From contig NC_052392.1 of NCBI RefSeq assembly GCF_009389715.1, positions 39,227,668 to 39,291,667 of the forward strand: a stretch of DNA of 64,000 nucleotides. The letters run 5' to 3'. Of this stretch, positions 23,400-36,629 are shown piece by piece (position 1 is the first letter of the stretch; each line of letters starts with the position of its first letter). The notes beneath the pieces were generated by a model. It did not search any database. It saw only the letters and a program-made list of their open reading frames with translations, and was not told the DNA's origin. The DNA comes from Phoenix dactylifera. Taxonomy: Eukaryota; Streptophyta; Magnoliopsida; Arecales; Arecaceae. The position numbers and the translations under genes are program-made.

Positions 23400-25070
23400 C
23401 GACGATAAGCCCTTTCTAGACCATGTTCAATCTCTGTTACTGTGAAACATTTTCCTTTAGGGCATGTTTTCGATTTCGAGGTATTTCCAATTTTCCATAC
23501 TACAGATATAGAAGAATAAGTCAATTTCAGTCTCTCAGTAGTCATGCTTTCAGGGACAACTAGACTTTGATGGCTTCTTCAAATCTCTTTGCCAAGAACA
23601 AATTAGCTGAAGTATTAGTTCGATCCTCTTGTTGAAAAATATGTTGATCAAGAATGGCTTTTCAAAAATGTCTGCTCTACTTCGCATGAACTTTCATTTA
23701 TGATCATCTGATCCAGGTCCAACAGCGGCAAAAACAAAATTAATTTCTAAAAAATTATGCGAGGAAAGCAAATAGTATAAATGGCTGCAAAACCCTCAAT
23801 TAGGGAGACTGTTTCATAGATAAGATTGTTACAGTGTGCTAACTCAATTGCTACCCTGAGTTGTTCCAGTCCTCTGGCCAGACAATAATCTAGAGAACAG
23901 ATGCTCTGGTTTCCATCCTGGCACATTTTGTTACGAATCCATCTTGATTAGCTCCATGAAAGATGCAACTACCCTCATATCAATATTTATTATTGTAGAA
24001 AAATGACTTGTTCGAAATGGGGCTTTTCACCTAAGTTTGAAAAAGATGAAAACGGTACCAGAACAAAAAATAACATGAAGGAGTCCCGGGGTTTTCAACA
24101 TTCTTTTACAAGAAGCCAAAAAGAAATATCAAAAAATGGCATGGCTTAGCTGAAGCAACTACTTTTTCGAAACAATTATTTTTAAAGTCATAGAAACAAA
24201 AAATAATGGTCGAAATGAGAGATTCGGAGTCGAGAGGTTGCCTCACTTCTTTTTCTCGTTCAGAACAATGCAGGAGACTTTCATCTCGCCACAACTACTT
24301 GAATGGATTCGAATATTTGGAATTTTATGAAGACATTTAGGATTATCAGGTAAACTTTCTTGGGCGACATTTGAGTTAAACCTCCAAAGTCATGAGAACT
24401 CACAGGATGGAACCAATCCTGTGAGTTCAATAAGTGAAGGTTCAGCTTGCCAAAATATTATATTTTGAAAAAACTAAGCAAAAGAAAACAATAAATACCA
24501 AAGATCATGAAGGGGGATAAAAGGAAAAGGTGTTAATTTACAATTCATACAAAAGAATGGATATGGGCTACAAGTCTACAGCAGTTGCGAACAGCCTCAA
24601 CAAAAACCAGGAGTATTTAACCATTAATTAGGCTGTGAATTATTCATGAATCATTACAAATCTATAAATTAGTGTATACTTAAGCAACCTATTCATTTGA
24701 TTGGATGAACCCCAAACCACAGCCTCTTAATGTGGTTTTGATGCTAAACGAGCAGGCAGGCTAGTCGTTCTCAGAAAAAAAGTGTAAGCCGGGTGATGCC
24801 TTTCTTGTTTTAAGATAGCTAAGTGCAAGAAACCTGCAGTAGATTTGGGAGCTAGGCCTGCAACCTGACCTGCTCCAAGTCCAAATCAGGTTGGCCAGAC
24901 CCTGGCCCGAGCTCAACCCAACAATGTCCAGGTTTGCCACCAAATTTATTTGATGATCAAGCGAGAGTGAGAGAGAGTTTTGTAGGATATATCAGTTTTT
25001 ATTTGGTAGATGCAACCTTATTCAAGCAGTGTAATTGATCAATGAGGTATGTAATTATAACACCAACAAC
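23400..25070. other. Gene-free stretch
   Basis: No coding exon supported. Near 24840-24950 are CCTGACC/GGTTGG words like those of diverged hAT-type MITEs. Confidence 0.4.
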
Positions 25071-25077
25071 AGCTGCT

Positions 25078-25135
25078 GCCAAGCCATGCACGTGTGAGAT
25101 TAAGTTGCCAAGCCATACACGTGTGAGATTAAGTC
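25078..25135 (+). repeat. 29-base tandem duplication carrying two CACGTG boxes
   Basis: Two units, 25078-25106 and 25107-25135, differ at two or three positions and each contains CACGTG (25089-25094 and 25118-25123) followed by TGAGATTAAGT. Confidence 0.85.
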
Positions 25136-25554
25136 AGCCACTAGCTACTAGGTAAGTGCTATATATCCTGCAACAGGTGTAATTCCAAAACAAGAATTTC
25201 CAACTTTAGCATTCTATGCCACAAGAAAAGCCTCAATCACCATTGGCCTTGGTAAGAAAAATGTAATTCAAACTCAATGTATCGCAAGTAAACGCCGAAA
25301 TTTTGTAGCAGTGCCTGTTTCTTGTTAGGCCCCTCCAAAAGGGTGAGTTTAATCAACTTCAAGATACAATTGTTAATAGTATAGATGGAGAGAACTACAA
25401 ATACCTTCAACTGCCTTGCGACGTACGATCTTCAGAAGACCTCAATTCTTGAATGCTAATCAAACAATAACACTTCATCCAATCCTCTTTTTATCTCCAA
25501 AACCACATACTTTCTGTCTCACTCACTTGAAATTAGTGGCAGCTAGTCATTCAA

Positions 25555-27960
25555 TTGAAATCAGCAGCAGCTATAAAATTGGCTCATGCTCAATGCGTAT
25601 CGACGATGTTCACCAAGGGGGTTGAGGTAGAAGTTACCTTTAACATTCAGCAAAAGGAAATGACCGTAAAGATCCAAAGATGGGTAACAGAAAGAAAGCA
25701 TATTGCTGTTAATGAGGATCACAAATATAAAGCATGGGTAATCACATAAAATGTTACATGATCTTCAATGAGAACTGCTGCCACTGAGAGAGGGTCATTG
25801 CCAAAATAAAATGCAATAAAAACTAACCTGCAACTGAATGAATGGTCTAAACACAATTTAAATTACCTCATACCACAACTTTCTTAGGATCAGCTTCAAG
25901 TGCTTCCACCATGCACTTGTGAAAATCAAATATTTGGTTCCCCTGCCTTGTGCTACAAGAAAAGTATTTAAATAGAAGGAAATAAACTAATATGATTATT
26001 CAAGACAAAATAAAAAGAAAGAGGAGAAAAATTGTACTTTGACAACTGATTGCTTGCCATAATAAAACCCAATCCCATTGTGCTCTAGTCCAATTCAGTC
26101 ACAAAGCCATAAACTGCTTGACAAAAGAATGCTAAATAACAAATAATATGATTTAGAACAAACTCTGAATCTCCCATCATGTAAAAGGAAAGTGATATCA
26201 CAAGCAATCCACAAAAAAAAAAAGAAGAACCAATTAAGTCGTAAGGAAAGCAAGAGTACTCCATAAAATAATGTGTCATTTTATGACAAACAACTTGAAC
26301 TTAGCAAGGTGCAGTATATATACTACATATATCATGTGCTTCATAAAATTAGATAATCGCTACCTGCATTAGAAGAGTCAAAAACACAGAGAGCCCAGGA
26401 ACTGTTCCTGGCTCTAAATTTTCAGTAACTCTTAATCTACAGCACGTGTAGTTTGTTCTTAGGGAAAGCAATGTTTCACTGTTTCAGATAGTCCCATTTG
26501 GGTCCATACCAACCACATAACTGGGTTATAGGAGTGTAGACCTTGTTCTATATGAAAGAAAATTGGAAAGACAGCTAAAGAGGTGGCATGCCTCAAAAAA
26601 AATTAAGGGTTCAAGCAGAATGAATAGCAACAGCAACCCTTGCTATCGGAACTAAAACCAAGCAAAAAAACCTGCCCATATGGGGGAAGAGTTTTGGGTG
26701 TTTACTAGAGGAAAGAACAAGAAACGTAATGCACCTAGATGTGCAAACATGTCCAAGAGGAAATACGACAATACATAGGCTCTCGTGCAATAGGACATAA
26801 GATTAAGGTTCATAAGATGGATGGATTTCAGGACGACCTTGCCCTTAAGCGATAAGGAATGGAAGTTAATGATAAACTATACATAAGCCTTTTAGTATCA
26901 TGATGATGCTTTCTCCAGATAACACAATTATACTCCAGCACGTGAAGGCATAATAATTGAAAAAGGGTGCCACAAAGGAAGATAATGCTAAATTCTCGAA
27001 ATAGAGATATTTGGCGTGCGCCATTTGATGAGTTTGGGTAAACTCAGAATCCATTCATAAAAAAAATAAAAAATAAAAATCAGCGGATGAGACAAAAAAA
27101 TTTGATTTAATGACACATAGTTAGACCCAAGTTAGAGAGTAATCTATGGATGTGTTAGCAGAAATCTCTGCCAGCAGGAGCATAGGACTAGATCCCAAAT
27201 TTCATATCATACTCGATAGAGGCATCAAACTTTGCATCACAAATTATAATAAAGGTAGATTCAAGTGTTCAGCTAAAGGCAACTCATAGCTTGTGTATTC
27301 TCTAACAACAATTTCATTACAACAGAGATTCCCCAACCCCCACCCCCTACATATGCATGGTTAGAAATACAAATATCTGCTGGTTTTTATGTGTGGGGCA
27401 AAAAAATCAATTGAGATCCTACAATGTCATACTGCTATTGCTACCACCAAAAACAGAAATATCAACAATATAATGTAGTACATTGCACCTTATGTGGGGA
27501 TATTCAGTCAACCATGAATGATTGTTCAATAAGATATAGAATATTGCTCCCTATACTAGCCTTTTTAGCCACGCGACCAGACCAGATATTCCCACAGTTT
27601 CAATAAGATCAATCCATCAAACAATCTGCTTTCAGATAATTTAGCTCAACTATTATCCATTTTAAAGTTATATGCTCATTGAAAACAATAGCATCTCATG
27701 ACTATCATAGCTTTCTCCATACTATTAGGCTTAACCTATAGCAGCCCAGATCAACTAAAAAGAACTAAATAGATTAGAACTAATCGCTTCTTTCTCCTAA
27801 CTAATATGCCACGAGCAGTGTTTTTATATTAAAAACATTTCATATATGACTGCAGAAAAAAGCTTTTAAGTTGAATTCCAAATGCAATAAAGTGAATAAG
27901 AAATGATGGTGGCGAAAAGCTAACATAACATGCTGTATAAGCTTTAAGGATACCCTAAGA
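25555..27960 (-). pseudogene. Truncated MLO pseudogene, introns retained
   Basis: On the minus strand this segment follows the MLO gene of this window from about 42,880 to 45,610, exons and introns alike. Exon-7 equivalent is 26058-26131, exon-8 equivalent 25867-25952 (DFHKCMVEALEADPKKVV against [18 protein letters not shown] in MLO), exon-9 equivalent 25638-25687. Intron text also matches, for instance CTCTAGTAAACA near 26700 and GAAAGCATCATCA near 26910. Damage is clear: the exon-7 copy is 74 rather than 75 bases, giving an immediate in-frame TGA and a TAG further on; its donor is GC instead of GT; the sequence corresponding to exon 6 is unrecognisable; exons 1-6 and 10-14 are missing. It is an old inverted partial duplication, not a retrocopy. 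Confidence 0.85.
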
Positions 27961-29832
27961 AGTAGAAATGAAGACACATTTGGAGAAAGAACTTTATGCA
28001 TGATCAGGTCGAACAGATACTTAAAACTTATAATCATAAGCGGTTCATACATTGGCTAGAGAACCATAGGTGTTTAGGACATAAGTACTCACACATCTAA
28101 GAAACTATATTCTTTGCCAAATTATGCTAACCATGGTTCACCATTCAAGAATGTACCATGCAATACAAAGCAAACTGTACCATTCTAGTAGCGAATAGAT
28201 CCTCAATATGGGAGGCATACCGAGTGTCAGTACTATAAAACTGACTCATATTTGACACGGTACTAGCATGATATCAGTACAGGTACCGAAACTGATCATA
28301 TGAACCATAATGCTAACTTATTCAGACTCTAGGAGCTTCACAAAGCGTTTCCTGGGTGTAGCATTTGTTATAACAGTGTCACGTAAATGAATATCTATTA
28401 CATGAGAAAAACTTAAACTTCAATGAAATGTAGAATATTTGTCGAAGTCTTAAAATCTCGGAACACTTTGGGAAATGTTGGAAAATAAAAGAAAATGAAA
28501 GAAAAGATGTAACTAATTGTTTAAACTGATAATGCAAGCGCATAAACATCAGCAAGCATGAGAGGCAGATAAAAACATGTAACACCTAATAATACATATA
28601 CACATTACATGAATAAGTCCACACAACTGAAGAGTCTTTTACAATTGTACTCAAGAACATTAGTTCAGATTATTAGGACAGAATTATCATGTGCAACTGG
28701 AAGATTCTCAATTTAGAAATTGCTCAGACAGTTTTGAGGTTGGATCCATCTATTTACCCATACGGACAAAAAAAAAAAAAAACTTCAAAGTAAAATTGCC
28801 AATCTAACAGATGTTTCTTGGTCATAGAAAACCAAAGATGAGTTCTTCGAAACTTCAATTCCAACTTGTCACAGTTCCACAGATGAGTAGATAATCTCTG
28901 GAAGCATAAAATAAGACCTTGAACAATCACTAAGCATCGTGATACATTGCCTTTTCATCATTATAAATTGCATATTTGAATCGACCATCATCTACGAACC
29001 CCGCATTGTAAGGCATCCTTTACTGTATTAGAATGATATTTTTGAGAACAAATACTATTTCTATCATAGAAAAATCATAAAGCAACATATCTTTCATCTG
29101 AGAAACAACAAAAAAATTGATAGATTCAAAAAAAAAAAAAAAAAAATCAGCCAATGACAATATTATGATAAATCAATCAGCCACTGTTTGTTTATGTTCT
29201 AAAAATTGTTTTCAGAAGAGAGGTGGAGAAAAAAACAAGCATGTCTTGCTGTGATCATATTTCTATTATTGTATGTCAAAGCACATAATGTTTACTGAAA
29301 CCCCTGGGTTTAGTTCCCAGAAACAGAACAAACAGAACAGAAACGTGAAAAAAGAAATTCTCGAATACGTCTTTTCTATATGTATCAAAAAGGAGTTTCG
29401 CAATCAGAACCAAGTGAAAAGGCGCGATTCTTCCATCAAAAATTCCTCCTGTTGTATCCTTGGCATACGTCTCTGTGAACTCACATTTTCTCGAGTACCA
29501 AAACTGAAACTAACAGCAAGAGAGTAAGAGCTTGAAGTTAACAGAACCAGCATTCTCGGCCTTGTTCCATGTCTAAGATTCAGATCCCTGCAGAAAATTG
29601 TAATTAGACCAATTAGAGACATATCAGGGACATTAAAAGCAGAACATTTATGAGGAACAAATCTAATCCAACCTTGAGGCTTAAGCAGTTTTCTAAAACA
29701 CTCAAAACAAAAATTCAGTGGACACGGATGTCACCAGATAAAGATCTGAAATTATGCAGAAAAGGAGTGTTTTAGGTTGAAAAAAAGAAAATGAGTTGAC
29801 AAATCAATAAGGGAAGACATTAAAAAAAGTAC
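27961..29832. other. Gene-free stretch and probable 3' UTR of FGAM synthase
   Basis: No supported exon. About 28200-28330 has repeated ggtac/gtacc words typical of a small diverged transposon. The part nearest 29832 is probably 3' UTR of the - strand FGAM synthase gene. An open frame at 29404-29622 (-) has no recognised domain. Confidence 0.4.
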
Positions 29833-32800
29833 CTATTTTAGAGAGCACCATTCACGAGCATTCTGAAACATCCGTAACCATGGACTAGGGCCTTTCTTGT
29901 CAACCTCCATTCCTTTGGATACCAGGGAACTGCCACATCATGAAGCAACGCTGCCGGATGTGGCATCATTGCAAGGTGCCTCCATCAGGAGAACAAGAGC
30001 TGCAACTCCCAAAGGAGAACCATTTGGATTGAAAGGGTAGACCTCTGTAATGCTGCCAGAATCATTGCAATACCGTAGAGGGGCTAGATTAGACTTAAGA
30101 ACACGATCTAGGATACCATTATCAGGGAAATATGCTCTCCCTCACCATGAGCTGCCCAAACACCCAATGTAGTGTCCTCCATTCCTTTGAACATAATGGC
30201 TGGAGAGTCCCCATTTGACACTTGTAAAGCGACACTCAAAACGACCAGATTCATTGTGGATAAACCTTGTTGTGAAACATCTCCACCCACACCAAGGGAA
30301 CGCCAACATCAGCCCAGGTACCCATCCAAGGAGAGCATGAGCTGACACCCAATTACATACTCCAAGGCTTGAAAGTGGTCTGGCCGATCGTAGAACTCCT
30401 GAAATTGTTGCAAAGGGCTGGTTGAACCTTATGGATGCTGACCATCCTTTTGCAGAATCGGAGAACATCAGCATAACTGAAACCACCAACAAATGCAATC
30501 CCACGGAACTCATTTAAAAGAAATTTTCCCTCCCAGAAGGTCAGACATTGTAACATCCAGGGTTCAAATCCTGCAGCATAGAATGCTGCCGACATTTCCC
30601 TATCCCCGTTACTCCCTTCCTCACGAATGATAGCTACCTTGGGCTTCAAAGTTGCAGCCATTATTTTCCCATCCGTGAACTTGGGAGTAAAAGACAGTGC
30701 CCATGAAGGTGCCTGTCTGCTTTTTAAGCCTTCTTTCTCAAGTCTCACACAAGAAGCCAACCTTTGGAGCCCCTCGAGCTGAAAGCTAGTCTCCTCCCAT
30801 AAGTCCCTAAGGTAAGAAGTTCCTCCTTCAGCTGAAGTATTCCATCAACGACAACTCAATCACTGGTGATGCAGTAACTTTTCCATAATCTCACCAGAAA
30901 TGCCTGCTGCTTCAAGCTTTTGCCTGACTGTATCAGTGTTCTGCGAGCTGACCTCAATAATAAGACCAAGCTCTTCTGCAAAAAGTACTTGGAGAAGATC
31001 ATGACCCCGGGAATTCAAGTTCAACTGCGCACCACAATTTCCAGCAAAAGCCATTTCAAGAGCACAAACTATAAACCCACCATCACTGATGTCATGACCA
31101 GCAGAAATTAATCTTTCACTAAGAAGCTCCTGAATGGTCTCAAAAACCTTCTTCAGGTAAGGTACATCATCAAGGTCAGGGGCACTTGTCACCACTTGGT
31201 CAAAAGCCTGGGCAAGAGCGAGCCACTAAACGACGCTTCCCTTTAGCTAGATCGATGTGCATCAGAACACCGTCATTTCCAAGCTTCAAATCTGGAGTCA
31301 CAGTCAATGTTATTCAGGACAGGTAACATAGGCACTAATAACCAAACTTCCAGGAGCCTTGACAACCTCGCACCTCATGAGCTGCCATAGAAAGACTGTC
31401 CTTTCCCCCATCTATTGCTATGCCCAATTCAATCATGGACTCTGTGAGTGCAACTGCAGCATCATAGATTGCTGCGCCTTCCCCATCAAGCTTTGCAGCA
31501 TACATCCAGTTACCACTAGCTTTGACATCACCGAGGGAAGTAACTTTGGCCCAGACTAGATTGGTCAAGGCTTCCCCAACAGCCAATCTTGCCATAGATC
31601 TTGGGTTCAGTAAACCCTTTAATGGCTGCTCCCCAATGGCAGAAGCACCACCAGTCATGTCTGTGTATGTCTGTGCAATAACAGAAACATCAGAAAGTGG
31701 AAGTTGGAGAGGCCCCACTGTTTGCTGTTGTGCCACAAGACCGTTACACACCTGTCAACTTTTGTTGTTAAGAAGCGTTTGGAACAAACTGAAGAAGTGC
31801 CAAGACTCTCTTTAAGTCTCCATTAATGGGATGCCAGGGGCAATATCAAGTGGCTCTTGCACCAAAGGCACCCGCTTGAATTCAAAGCACTTCTGAGGCA
31901 TGTCTCCAAGTACTTTATTCAAGCTCAAGATCCTCTACAGGAGGTGGGAGGGGAGTCCATTTGACTGACAATGCTCGACAGCTGAGCTGTCATTAAGACA
32001 ATACGGCCACTGCCACTGATGGTACCAATGACTGCCATAGCACTCTTTCCCTTTCACAGATAGATTCTAGTAAGCTTCGCTTCTCAGGGTTTCACTAACA
32101 ATGCATCCTGTTCCTGGTACTCAGCACCCATATCTCTAAAACTGACATGGTCTGATCACCTACTACTATAGATCGAATATCAATTTCAGCTCCTTGAGGA
32201 TCAATTATTTCCTTCACAACATTACAATTTCCCCCAGCTCCCTGATCATGAATACTGATGATAGGGTTGCTTTCCCCCATTTCAGCACAAGCTCGGACCA
32301 CACGATACAGCTTCTGTGCCATCTCAGCATCTCCTCGTTGTACCGCATTGAAATCTAGTTCTGCATCATTCTGCCCACTGACCAATGCTTGAAGCTGCAC
32401 CACCTCCCATACCAATCCGATATGCTGGACTCCAATCTTCACAACCAGCATCCCTACTTCTGGTTCTCCTTTGATATGTGAGCATGATCAATCTGCCCAA
32501 TTCCTCCACTAAACATAATTGGCTTCAGCCATTCACGCCGCTCTCCATTTGGAAGCCTCATCCCAAAAGTCCTCGTGAAGCCCTGAATCAAAGGCTCTCC
32601 AAACTTGTTCCCATAGTCAGACGCACCATCACTTGCATCTATCAATATCTGTAGAGGAGGAGCTAAGTTTGATGGATATGAGAAAGTTGGATCTTCCCAG
32701 GGAGCATATGAGCCTTCCATGTGAAGGTTGCCAACACAGTATCCAGCTGTAGAAGCTACAACAAAGGACCCCTTCCAGTTGCATGTGTGTCCCTAATGCG

Positions 32801-34165
32801 CCCTCCAGCACCTGTCTCTGCACCAGGATAAGGAGCCACAGCACAAGGAAAATTATGTGTCTCAGCTGTGAACAGGATATCAAGCTCGCGCATCAACAAG
32901 GATAATGGAGATGTCAAGCCAGGTGATGCTGGACGCAAGTGATTTACCAGGAATCCCTTAATTGCACTTGAGTTATCCTTGAAGCCAATGACAGAATTGT
33001 TTGGATTTGCCTTTCAAAGTGCTCTTCACAAGCTGCATCAATGTCCTGTTCATCGGTTCCCCATCTATAACAAGTTCCCCGTTGAAAAACCAGTGCCTGC
33101 TATGCTCACTATTGGACTGTGCAATGTCAAAGAGTTCAACATTTGTCGGGGTCGCGTTTAAAAACATCCCTAAAAAGTCTAGTGTAATACTGAAGATCCT
33201 GTTCATCAAATGCGAGACCCATTTTCAAATTTATTTCTTCCAATGCCTCCCTTCCCTTCTCAATGACAGGAACCACACTAACAGCCTCTGGAACAGCATT
33301 AGTCCGAAAAGATTTGAGCTTGTGGGGATAAACACACTCTGTCATTCTATCATGAACCATGGCTGCAAAATCATTAATTTGGCTCTCATCTAATAGGCTG
33401 CTGCCAGCCTTGAGGTACAGAAGATATCTTCTTGACCTCTCCATGCGTGTTACTTCTGTCAAGGAGCAAGCTTGGCAAATTGATACAGCATTCGCTGACC
33501 ATGCTGTAGTAAAGGACATGCGGGGACCAACCTCAACTAAAACAACAACTTCACCTTTGCAGACCTCCCTCTCCAGAAAGCTCTCTGTCTGTAAATTCTC
33601 AGGCTCATAAGTCTCCTGCAGAAGCCACTTAAGTATTGCAAGCTTGTCTCCTGATAAGACACCAGTCAATCCAATGTTGAAGCACTGCTCAGTCTTTATA
33701 TCAATGATTTGACCAGAAATCTTCGTCTGGACCTTCCTGAGGAGCTCTGCAGCAGCACTGGTCTCGAATCAGGGGGCGACGGTAGAAGTGTATGATCTCA
33801 GGGGGCTGTTCCAATGCATCAGACTCTTCAGCCACTTGACTCTGCAAGCCTCTGGAAACCACTGCTTTTGGCTTCAACAAGAGAGGGGACCTTGGTGTTA
33901 TACTTCTTCTAATATTTAACACAGGATGACTTTTGTGGCCAAAGCTGCCACGACACCTCCTTGGACAAGAATTTGTATGCAGAAGAACATTAGGCCTCCT
34001 TGATCCCTGGAACAGATAAAGAAGAGATTCCAGAACAATTAACATAAAAATATAGCACACAAGAAAATAGTGGAAGAAACAGGCATTGTGGGTGCCTACC
34101 CCATTAATCAAGAAACCTTGCCGCCGCAGGAACTCAGTAGCAGCAGTCTCTCCAAGTGTAGCCAT
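29833..34165 (-). CDS. PUR4: Phosphoribosylformylglycinamidine synthase (FGAM synthase), frame-disrupted
   Basis: Converts FGAR, ATP and glutamine to FGAM, the fourth step of de novo purine synthesis, in plastids/mitochondria. The first coding exon is 34100-34165 (22 codons, start MATLGETAATEF); an intron runs 34007-34099; the rest is one long exon from 34006 to a TAG at 29833. Total coding length, about 4,240 bases (~1,410 codons), is normal for plants. Recognisable in order: transit-peptide-like N terminus, ETYEPENL, SFTTAWSANAVSIC, TRMERSRRYLL, VELFDIAQSNSEHSRHWFF, FTAETHNFPCAVAPYPGAET, GASDYGNKFGEPLIQGF, DQGAGGNCNVVKEI, DGGKDSLSMAAH, SAGHDISDGG, AVIREEGSNGDREMSAAFYA, VGGFSYADVL, HNESGRFECRF and GVWAAHGEG (C-terminal glutamine amidotransferase). 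The frame breaks at 15 or more single-base indels, mostly beside homopolymers (for example near 33760, 33149, 33012, 32770, 32430, 32386, 32125, 30560, 30521). Either sequencing errors or a young pseudogene; see findings. Confidence 0.85.
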
Positions 34166-34171
34166 TAGATC

Positions 34172-34860
34172 ACTGCAACAACTAAAATATTTATATATAT
34201 AACCGGGATTCATCGCTCGTATAACAAAAAGATCAAATTTTAAATCCAATTGGAAGATACCCGAACCATATCAAATCACCTCGCGAAATTTAAGAATATA
34301 TATATTAATTGAACCCGAACTGAAAACACCCATCCTAGAAGAAATCACCTCCCCTAACAAAAAGATCAAATTTTGATCTTGCTTTAAAGATATCGATGCC
34401 ATATGAAATCAGAAAACGATTTCGACATTTAAAGAAACCGACTTCAAAAATAAATAAATCAACTGCACCACCCAGAAACCCTGATCTCAGGCAGCAAGGA
34501 GCCTTGAGGGTCAAAAAAGGGCACAAGACATTTGAGAAAACGACAAAAGGAAAGACAGTGAAAATATGAGAGCATCTTAGCTAATCTCAGTAAAAGTCTA
34601 GCTCAAAAATTAACCCCAAACACGTAATCTTGTCTACTTGCACCGAGAATGAGATCATAGTGCGTACCAGTGAGGGAATCAGATGCGGACGAGAGAGACG
34701 GAGGCCAAGCCGGGGCAGATTGAAGGAGAGAGAAACCCGGTTGCAGAAGGACGGAAGTCCGGCAACTGGCGGGCGAGGGGAGGCGGCGAAGCCGGGGGTT
34801 GACGCCCTGCTGGAGCGGAGAGAAGGGCGGAGCGGGAAAGAAGCGTTTCGATATTTCTAG
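34172..34860 (-). promoter_or_regulatory. 5' UTR, 5'-UTR intron and promoter-proximal region of FGAM synthase
   Basis: A GC-rich, pyrimidine-rich leader on the minus strand (about 34669-34860) ends at a donor CTG|GTACGC (exon end 34668). A matching acceptor TTGTTGCAG lies at 34173-34181, seven bases before the start codon. A 5'-UTR intron of about 490 bases is therefore likely. Confidence 0.5.
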
Positions 34861-36002
34861 GGTTCCGGTTCTCGCGGTAGGAATCAGTGAATCACTGAAA
34901 AAGCTAACTATTGTTCTGACGAGTAGCATAGAACGTTCTATGCGACTGAAGTATCTACCGTCCATACAAAATTAAAACTAATCCAACCGGTTCATATAGC
35001 CCGTCACGTTGGAAAGAAATGGCGTCCATTGGACAGGGAAAATTGACGGCAGATAAACGTGTCCGCATTTACGTGTATATGCGGGTGTTTGGATGATAGG
35101 ACGGTGATGATTAGAAGGATCGTATCGTGCTGCATCTGCTTTGATGAGCTTCCTCGCAAGTTATTTTTTCAGCGTATGAAAAAGAAATTAAGAATGAATT
35201 CCTTGCAATTTTGCAATGAAACAGAAATGGAAATCTTCATATGATAAAAGAAAATCTAATGCTTATCTATATTTTCAAAAATTATTTTTTTTAAAATGCA
35301 CTTGCCATCTTAAAAGTCCTCAGTTTTGGTGATAAACTTTGTAGATGCACTTGTCTCCCAAAAATATCGCTTCTCCCAAAAATAATTATCTATCATAAGA
35401 TAAGAATGCATGTATTTTTTATTAAAAAAAATAATGCATGCATCTTTCTTTTTTAAAGAGTCTCATACGTTCTTATTGGTTTTGTTATCAGTTTATAATG
35501 CGACTCTTCGAGAGGCCAATTTTGCTTTTGAATTATTTTTTTCCTTCAATTGGAATACAACAATACATGTTATTGCTCTTCTTTGGCTTAAATAAGAGAC
35601 TTGTAAGTAGTATCTCCTATTATAACTCAATCTCTCTCTCTATGATTGATAGAGAGAGATATGGAGTCAAGAATTTTTTTCTTCATCTTTTCTATATCGT
35701 ATCATCGATAGTAGGTATTGGTTCAAATTGTGATCTTATTAATACTAATACATTAGAATCATTTCCAATCCCAACATGAAAGTAGAGAACAAGATAAGGA
35801 GAACCATCCTCCTTAAAATAATTGGGAAGCATCACATATGTGGAGGTATTGACGGTTCTAATATGAACCATATTATAGTCCATCTCCGAACCTCTATAAT
35901 CAAAATAAAAGAAATCTACGTGATGTAAAATACACACTTAGGATATTTGTATCTCAAAATGAGGAAAAATAATGAATGGATGTGGGTTTCTCGTTTGGGT
36001 GG
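34861..36002. other. Intergenic DNA between FGAM synthase and the hAT MITE
   Basis: No exon supported. A short hairpin with ATCTCTCTCTCTAT/ATAGAGAGAGAT arms lies at about 35629-35660. Confidence 0.4.
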
Positions 36003-36010
36003 GACCTGGC

Positions 36011-36362
36011 CAGAGCTGATCACGGGCCTTCTGGCCCGCTCAGCTCGGTTCGAAATTTTTCGGGCTTGGGCATTAAAAAAAGGCCCATAGGTCGGGGCAT
36101 GGGCAAGAAAAGCGGCCCGACCAAAAAAACCGAACGGGGCCTAGTCGGGCCATTCTGGCCCATTTTCAGATTCCAAACAAAAAAGAAATCGGGCCTGTCA
36201 GTTCGGGCCGGGCTAGACGGGCCTAGAACCAAATTTATAAAGTCATATCGGGCTTGAACAAAAATTTAAGCCCGACAGTCGGGCCGGGCCGGGCCTAGGC
36301 ATAGCCATCGGGCCTAATTTCTGCTGTAGAGCCCGGATTGGCCCGAATTTTGATCAACTCTA
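36011..36362. mobile_element. Non-autonomous hAT-like MITE with 8-base target duplication
   Basis: Ends are CAGAGCTGATCA (36011) and, reverse-complemented, TAGAGTTGATCA (ending 36362), matching at 10 of 12 positions. Identical 8-base direct repeats GACCTGGC flank it at 36003-36010 and 36363-36370, the size hAT transposases make. The 352-base body is full of GGGCC/GGCCC words and has no transposase. It sits in the intergenic space between the FGAM synthase and MLO genes. Confidence 0.8.
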
Positions 36363-36629
36363 GACCTGGCCTAGTCCCAACTCGTTTCAGTTCACTCCTA
36401 TCCTTTAAACCTATTGCTTAGATTTGCTTCGAAATATAACAAGAATGATAACCACATCGAGCTCAGATCATATATTGTCCTACTCAATCGAGCCCCAATC
36501 AAGTTATGGAATAGCTGGACTAAAATAAATTAAGCATCACACAACATGGCTTATCATGGATGAACCAATCTAATCCTACTTAATCCCCAACCTCATCATA
36601 GAAATCCTTAATGTCTCTATTGCTAAATT

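Noticed and set aside
29404..29622. 72-codon minus-strand frame after FGAM synthase stop
   Set aside because: No domain; lies in probable 3' UTR.
31359..33610. Plus-strand frames of 60-130 codons
   Set aside because: Antisense shadows of the FGAM synthase coding sequence.
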